Assembly: GCA_024276955.1 (NCBI GenBank) | Contig: JAJRWE010000056.1 | Coordinates: 1 to 41,600 of the forward strand | From: Gammaproteobacteria bacterium | GTDB lineage: Bacteria > Pseudomonadota > Gammaproteobacteria > SZUA-152 | Direction of reading: 5' to 3' | DNA length: 41,600 nt | Shown: piece after piece, positions 37,445-41,600 of the stretch | Layout of the letters: each line of letters opens with the position of its first letter | How positions within the stretch are numbered: position 1 is the stretch's first letter | Made by a program: the position numbers and the translations under genes | Notes under the pieces: model-generated | What the model saw: the letters and a program-made list of their open reading frames with translations, nothing else | The model's database searches: none | Told to the model about the DNA's origin: nothing

Positions 37445-38154
37445 TTTTCATCCAACGGCCCAAACAGCGCCTCCAGATCCTGCTCATTCCACTGCAATTC
37501 GTTGTTGCCGTCCGGCTGATACAGACCGTCGGCCAGGGCCTGTTTGCGTTGTTGCATGGCGTGGATTTTTTCTTCCAGGGTTCCTTCGCAAATGAGCTTG
37601 TAAACGAAGACCGCCTGTTGTTGGCCAATGCGGTGGGCGCGGTCGGTGGCCTGGCGTTCCACGGCCGGGTTCCACCAGGGATCGTAGTGGATGACGGTAT
37701 CGGCGCGGGTGAGGTTGAGGCCGACGCCACCGGCCTTGAGGCTGATCAGAAACAGCGGCGCCTTGCCATCCTGAAATTGCTGCACGGGTTTTTCCCGGTC
37801 ACGGGTCTGGCCGGTGAGTTTGACGTATGCGATGCCGGCGTCCTTCAATTCGTCTTCAATCAGACCGAGCACGCGGGTAAATTGCGAAAACAATAAAATA
37901 CGCCGGCCTTCTTCGACCATTTCCGGCAGCAGTTCCATGAGCAGGGTCAGTTTTGCCGATTGCCTGACCTTTTGCGCGCTTTCCAGTTTCACCAGGCGTG
38001 GGTCGCAGCAGACCTGGCGCAGTTTCAACAGGGCATCCAGCACCACGATGTGGCTGCGGCCCATGCCCCGGCGCTCGATTTCCTCGCGTACCCGGCGGTG
38101 CATGGTCAGGCGCACGGTCTCGTAGAGTTCCCGCTGTTTGCCTTCCAATGCCAC
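37441..38154 (-). CDS. SNF2 helicase, C-terminal RecA lobe (fragment 3 of an interrupted gene)
   Basis: 237-residue fragment containing the second RecA-like lobe of a SNF2-family DNA translocase. [18 protein letters not shown] begins motif [15 protein letters not shown] is motif V, and RAHRIGQ is motif VI with the arginine finger. Read in frame upstream it continues through a TAA (38167-38169) into the first lobe, and the junction aligns well with continuous homologues (TELPPKT, stop, [14 protein letters not shown]). The GTG start at 38154 is only the first possible codon after that stop and has no good ribosome-binding site. Probably non-functional alone. Confidence 0.85.
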   Translation of the reverse strand: MALEGKQRELYETVRLTMHRRVREEIERRGMGRSHIVVLDALLKLRQVCCDPRLVKLESAQKVRQSAKLTLLMELLPEMVEEGRRILLFSQFTRVLGLIEDELKDAGIAYVKLTGQTRDREKPVQQFQDGKAPLFLISLKAGGVGLNLTRADTVIHYDPWWNPAVERQATDRAHRIGQQQAVFVYKLICEGTLEEKIHAMQQRKQALADGLYQPDGNNELQWNEQDLEALFGPLDEK

Positions 38155-38166
38155 GGTCTGGATGAT

Positions 38167-39051
38167 TTACGTTTTCGGTGGCAGTTCCGTGGCCACTTGC
38201 TGTTTGGTGCGGCGCAACAGGAAGGGGCGAATACGGCGGCTGAGTCGCTCCGCAGTGGCTTCGTTGGCCCGTTTTTCGATGGGTGAGCGGAAAAAATGGC
38301 GGAACTGTTTGCTGCTGCCCAGCAGGCCGGGTAGCAGGAAATCGAACAGTGACCACAGCTCGCCCAGATGGTTTTCCAGTGGTGTGCCGGTGAGGCAAAG
38401 GCGATGGCGGGCGTCGATTTCACGCACCACACGGCTGGCCTGTGCCTTGGGGTTTTTGATCACCTGTGCTTCGTCGAGGATTAACAAGTGAAACGCGTGG
38501 GCCAACAGGCGCTCTTTGTCCCGGGACAAGAGAGGGTAGGTAGTGAGAATCAGGTCGTGCTTGGCGATCTCGGCGAATTGTTCATGGCGTTGCGGGCCGT
38601 GCAGGACCAGCACCTTGAGTTGCGGTGTAAAACGCTCGGCCTCACGGCGCCAGTTGAACATCAGGCTGGTGGGGGCGATCACCAGGCTGGGGCGGTCGGC
38701 ACGGCCCTGTTGTTTTTCCAACAGCACATGGGCCAGGGCCTGCACGGTCTTACCCAGCCCCATGTCATCGGCCAGAATGCCTGCCAGCCGATATTTGCGC
38801 AGGAACTGCAACCAGTCCAGACCTCGTTGCTGATAGGGGCGCAGGGTCGCCAGCAGGCCATCGGGTGGCGAGACCACCGGGATGCGATCCAGCTCGCGCA
38901 GGCGTTGGGCCAGTTGTTTGGCATCTTCGTCACCCAGCCAGTGCAGGCGGGGGCCGTCCCCGTCTTGATCCAGAGCGGTGAAACGCGCCAGTTGCACACG
39001 GTTGAGGTGCAGGCACCGGCCGTCGTCACCTCCGTCGGCGCTGTCGATCAT
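38167..39051 (-). CDS. SNF2 helicase, N-terminal RecA lobe (fragment 2 of an interrupted gene)
   Basis: 294-residue fragment with the first RecA-like lobe of a SNF2 ATPase: Q-motif region ([15 protein letters not shown]), Walker [12 protein letters not shown], motif Ia [11 protein letters not shown], Walker B LILDEAQ, motif [12 protein letters not shown]. It ends with a TAA at 38167 in frame with the second lobe. Upstream it is in frame with the SWIM-containing fragment across a TAA at 39064-39066. The ATG 39051 is preceded by GGAG with no spacer, not a usable site. An ATPase split between its two lobes would not work unless the stops are read through. Confidence 0.87.
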   Translation of the reverse strand: MIDSADGGDDGRCLHLNRVQLARFTALDQDGDGPRLHWLGDEDAKQLAQRLRELDRIPVVSPPDGLLATLRPYQQRGLDWLQFLRKYRLAGILADDMGLGKTVQALAHVLLEKQQGRADRPSLVIAPTSLMFNWRREAERFTPQLKVLVLHGPQRHEQFAEIAKHDLILTTYPLLSRDKERLLAHAFHLLILDEAQVIKNPKAQASRVVREIDARHRLCLTGTPLENHLGELWSLFDFLLPGLLGSSKQFRHFFRSPIEKRANEATAERLSRRIRPFLLRRTKQQVATELPPKT

Positions 39052-39063
39052 CTCCAGGAGGAT

Positions 39064-40701
39064 TTAGAGCAGGGGCAGCACCCGCTTCGCAGGCAGAAGC
39101 AGTAAACGTTCGCCGAGTTGTTCATCGAGCTGTTCGTCACCCGGTTCATCAACCAGGGGAATGACAAAGCTTTGCGTGGTAATTTCTTCCGCATTCGGCA
39201 GGCCGCGGGGGAAGTTGTGCAGGTATTCCAGCAGGGTGGGCAGCAGATCGACGCGCCGGCCATCGATCTCTATTCCCAGGCCGATGCTGAACCAATCCTG
39301 CCGTTCCAGTTGATCGACGTCGCAATACCACTGTGAGGCTTCGACCAGTTGGAAGCGAAAATTGTCGTAGTCGATGTGCCAGCCTTGGGCGCGTAATTTG
39401 GGGATGCCTTCCATCTGGAAATCCAGCCAGTCTTTGGTATCGCTGTCCATGAGACCGGATTGAAGAAAAAAGCAGTTATTGCCAGCGTGCAGCTCCCAAT
39501 CTTCACCTTCCTTGAAACCCCATTTGCGCAATTGTTTTACCGCAGCTTGCTCGGCCCTTTTGTTGCGCGATACTCGGGTGACACGTTTACCATCGAAATG
39601 CGTGGAAGGGCCCTGATACGCCAGGCGGATGCCATCGTACTCAAAACCGAGGCGGGCGAAGTCCCGGCATTTTCTCCAGTCCCCCCAGCTGGACAGTTCA
39701 GCCGAGGTTAAACACAGGCAGGGCGTGGGCTTGACTTGCGGCGTGGTGATGAGTTCAAAGCGTTGCGGAAGTGGAATGTCCGCACCGGGATAACGTTGCA
39801 GCAAGTCGTCTTGCAGCGTGTTGACCTGCCCGGCCTCCACTGCGGGCAGGTTGAGCAACTCCGTAATCAAGGCTGCCGGCAAGTCGGACGCCACGGGTCC
39901 GCATTGGCCGCGCTCATCGTCCAGGTACCAGGGCGATGACAGCAACAGCAGCTGCCCGGTTCCGGGCTCGAGTGTCCAGTCGCAGCACTGATTGCCAAAA
40001 TCATCGGTCTCCCAGCGCAGTTTCAGCGCGCGTGCGACACCTTGTGTCAGTGAGGAACCCCATTGGATGTCTTGCAGAAAACAGCGCCCGCTGGCGAGAA
40101 TGGCTTCCAGTATGCGGCTTGATTGCGCACCGTCGAGCACGGGGGTTCCCGCCTCGAGAGAGCGCGGTAGTTGGTTCAGGGCGTCAAGCAGCTCAAGATC
40201 GGTGGGCACCAGGAAACGTGCCGGAGCATGGCGAGCCGCCCGGCTGGGCTCGAAATAGGCGCCGCCGGAATATTGACCGTTTTTCAGCCGGCGTGCGGCG
40301 AAGGTCTCTATCAGTAAACCGTCTTCGCCGGGTTGCAAGACATATAACAAGGCCTGTTGAGGGCTTGTCGCGGGCTTGTTTTTTTTGTGCGCCTTTGGCG
40401 GCGACGCTGGTAATGCCTGTTTGTCCTGCAGCGCCTGCAACAACACCGCGGCCACGTGCTCGCAATTCCTTTTTTTGACACAACTACATTCGCCGTTAAT
40501 GATGATGGCACCCCCTGCTTTGTCCGTGCGGATATAAACCCGGATCGGGCGACTGCCGGGGTGCGGGATGATGGCGGTGATCAATTCGCCACCGCGCTGA
40601 ATATTCGGCGCGCTGATCCGGCCGTCAGTGAATAATTGCCAGCCTTCGTCGAAACGTTGCGGAGGGATTTGAGCGCTGATATCCGTGAGCGTGAATAACA
40701 T
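39064..40701 (-). CDS. SWIM zinc-finger N-terminal region of a SNF2 helicase (fragment 1 of an interrupted gene)
   Basis: 545-residue N-terminal part. A SWIM zinc finger is seen as CSCVKKRNCEH (Cys72, Cys74, Cys80, His82), as in bacterial SNF2 proteins. The middle, about 200-540, is a family-specific region with no common motif (LDGAQSSRILEA, CCDWTLEPGTGQLLLLSSP). It ends in RVLPLL followed by TAA, after which the frame continues (ILLEMID) directly into the ATPase fragment. The true gene would be 1084 codons from ATG 40701 to the stop at 37441, without the two TAA codons. The start is the natural first Met. Confidence 0.88.
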   Translation of the reverse strand: MLFTLTDISAQIPPQRFDEGWQLFTDGRISAPNIQRGGELITAIIPHPGSRPIRVYIRTDKAGGAIIINGECSCVKKRNCEHVAAVLLQALQDKQALPASPPKAHKKNKPATSPQQALLYVLQPGEDGLLIETFAARRLKNGQYSGGAYFEPSRAARHAPARFLVPTDLELLDALNQLPRSLEAGTPVLDGAQSSRILEAILASGRCFLQDIQWGSSLTQGVARALKLRWETDDFGNQCCDWTLEPGTGQLLLLSSPWYLDDERGQCGPVASDLPAALITELLNLPAVEAGQVNTLQDDLLQRYPGADIPLPQRFELITTPQVKPTPCLCLTSAELSSWGDWRKCRDFARLGFEYDGIRLAYQGPSTHFDGKRVTRVSRNKRAEQAAVKQLRKWGFKEGEDWELHAGNNCFFLQSGLMDSDTKDWLDFQMEGIPKLRAQGWHIDYDNFRFQLVEASQWYCDVDQLERQDWFSIGLGIEIDGRRVDLLPTLLEYLHNFPRGLPNAEEITTQSFVIPLVDEPGDEQLDEQLGERLLLLPAKRVLPLL

Positions 40702-40944
40702 GTCCGTATGTTAGCTTACAGTCGATTAAAAAAACATATCTGGTAAACTTGATAAAAAACATTTAGTTACATGTTGTTTCTGCTGTCTTTCTTGAGGTTG
40801 CGGGGTGTGTTCGAATCGGATTCGCCTGCTCCACCGCACCACGGCTGCCATCGATGACGACGGGCCTTTCATGAAACCGCGAATTCAGAACGGACAATTG
40901 GTGCAGGCAGGCACGTTGCCCCCAAAACCGGTTACAATGTGTCG

Positions 40945-41600
40945 ATGGATGATTTGACTCTGGTTCAGCGCATCGCGGTATGGGCGCTGCCCGTACTGTT
41001 TGCCATCACCGTGCATGAAGTGGCGCATGGCTGGGTGGCGCGTAAGCTGGGCGACCCCACCGCCATGATGTTGGGCCGCCTGACGCTCAATCCCCTCAAA
41101 CATATCGACCCCATTGGCACCATCCTGGTGCCTTTGGCGCTGATGTTTCTCGGTGGATTCATCTTCGGCTGGGCAAAACCGGTGCCGGTGACCTGGGAGA
41201 ATCTGAAGAATCCCAAGCGCGATATGGCACTGGTGGCCATTGCCGGGCCGCTTTCCAATCTGCTCATGGCCATCGCCTGGGCCTTTGTCATGAAGCTGGG
41301 TTTCTCGCTGGGGCAGGGGGCGGAGTGGCTGGCCTGGCCGCTGATCTACATGGGTGGGGCGGGGATCACCATCAACGTGGTGCTGTGTCTGCTCAATCTG
41401 TTGCCGATTCCGCCGCTGGATGGCGGGCGCGTGCTGTCGGGGCTGCTGCCCGGCCCCTGGGCCTGGCGGCTCAACCAGCTGGAGCCCTACGGCTTTTTCA
41501 TCCTCGTCGGCCTGCTGGCCACGGGGCTGTTGGGCAAGATACTGGGGCCGCCGCTGTCCATGGTACAGATGGCCCTGTTTCGTCTTGCGGGATTGGGTTA
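40945..41600 (+). CDS. Site-2 protease (M50) family intramembrane metalloprotease, 3' partial
   Basis: Membrane-embedded zinc metalloprotease. 218 residues are visible before the window ends. The zinc-binding HEVAH (HExxH) lies at about residues 24-28 in the first membrane segment. The third metal ligand is in LLNLLPIPPLDGGRV, the NxxPxPxLDG motif. About five or six membrane segments and no PDZ domain place it in the short YwhC-like group rather than RseP. The start is ATG 40945, with a GTG at 40939 possible. The 243 bp upstream hold only a 13-bp palindrome at 40812-40824. Substrate unknown. Confidence 0.9.
   Translation, partial: MDDLTLVQRIAVWALPVLFAITVHEVAHGWVARKLGDPTAMMLGRLTLNPLKHIDPIGTILVPLALMFLGGFIFGWAKPVPVTWENLKNPKRDMALVAIAGPLSNLLMAIAWAFVMKLGFSLGQGAEWLAWPLIYMGGAGITINVVLCLLNLLPIPPLDGGRVLSGLLPGPWAWRLNQLEPYGFFILVGLLATGLLGKILGPPLSMVQMALFRLAGLG

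Noticed and set aside
37441-40701. Stop codon reassignment (TAA read as sense)
   Set aside because: Several other genes in the window, such as hepT, the giant gene and zwf, end at TAA in agreement with family lengths.

Overview
The window looks like the chromosome of a GC-rich gammaproteobacterium, probably an environmental respiratory lineage near Chromatiales/Ectothiorhodospiraceae. This is inferred from gene content only: MsrPQ, the UbiU/UbiV pair, a MetA-type homoserine acyltransferase, Tex, a DedA-PAP2-LssY fusion, an apparent C-terminal sorting signal paired with a small CPBP protease, and many REP-like intergenic palindromes. There are no rRNA or tRNA genes, no CRISPR array and no intact insertion sequence.

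Layout. 1-2250: msrP (5' end missing) and msrQ, a methionine sulfoxide repair pair, separated by a MntA/HepT-type toxin-antitoxin module. 2244-6324: a same-strand run of four genes (two radical SAM proteins, ubiU, ubiV). It begins at a well-spaced candidate FNR/Anr promoter and has REP palindrome pairs in its gaps. This looks like an oxygen-limitation module that includes O2-independent ubiquinone synthesis. 6539-10790 (minus strand): metA, an uncharacterised P-loop ATPase, tcdA, tatD and a CPBP-family intramembrane protease. 11013-19794 (minus strand): an OmpA-type protein with thrombospondin type 3 (TSP3) calcium-binding repeats, and upstream of it in the same operon a giant 2444-residue TSP3-repeat surface protein with a C-terminal sorting signal. 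An intrinsic terminator follows ompA. The nearby CPBP protease is a plausible processing enzyme for the giant protein.

20238-28401: tex, a Sel1-repeat lipid- or periplasm-directed protein, an orphan FixJ/NarL-type response regulator, zwf, and a DedA/PAP2/LssY membrane fusion. 28402-35269: an IS630 transposase remnant and dispersed palindromes, then a lower-GC heavy-metal efflux cluster (His-rich membrane protein, CzcC, CzcB, CzcA) that looks acquired. 35384-36004: a cytochrome b561-like protein. 36257-40701 (minus strand): a SWIM/SNF2 helicase gene interrupted by two in-frame TAA codons, coupled to an unrecognised 395-residue protein. 40945-41600: the start of a site-2 (M50) protease that runs off the window.

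The parts most worth a second look are the giant TSP3 protein with its putative dedicated protease, the FNR-type promoter ahead of the radical SAM/UbiUV run, the toxin-antitoxin module splitting msrPQ, the nested REP mosaics, the doubly interrupted SNF2 gene with its unknown partner, and the structured leader of the metal-efflux operon.
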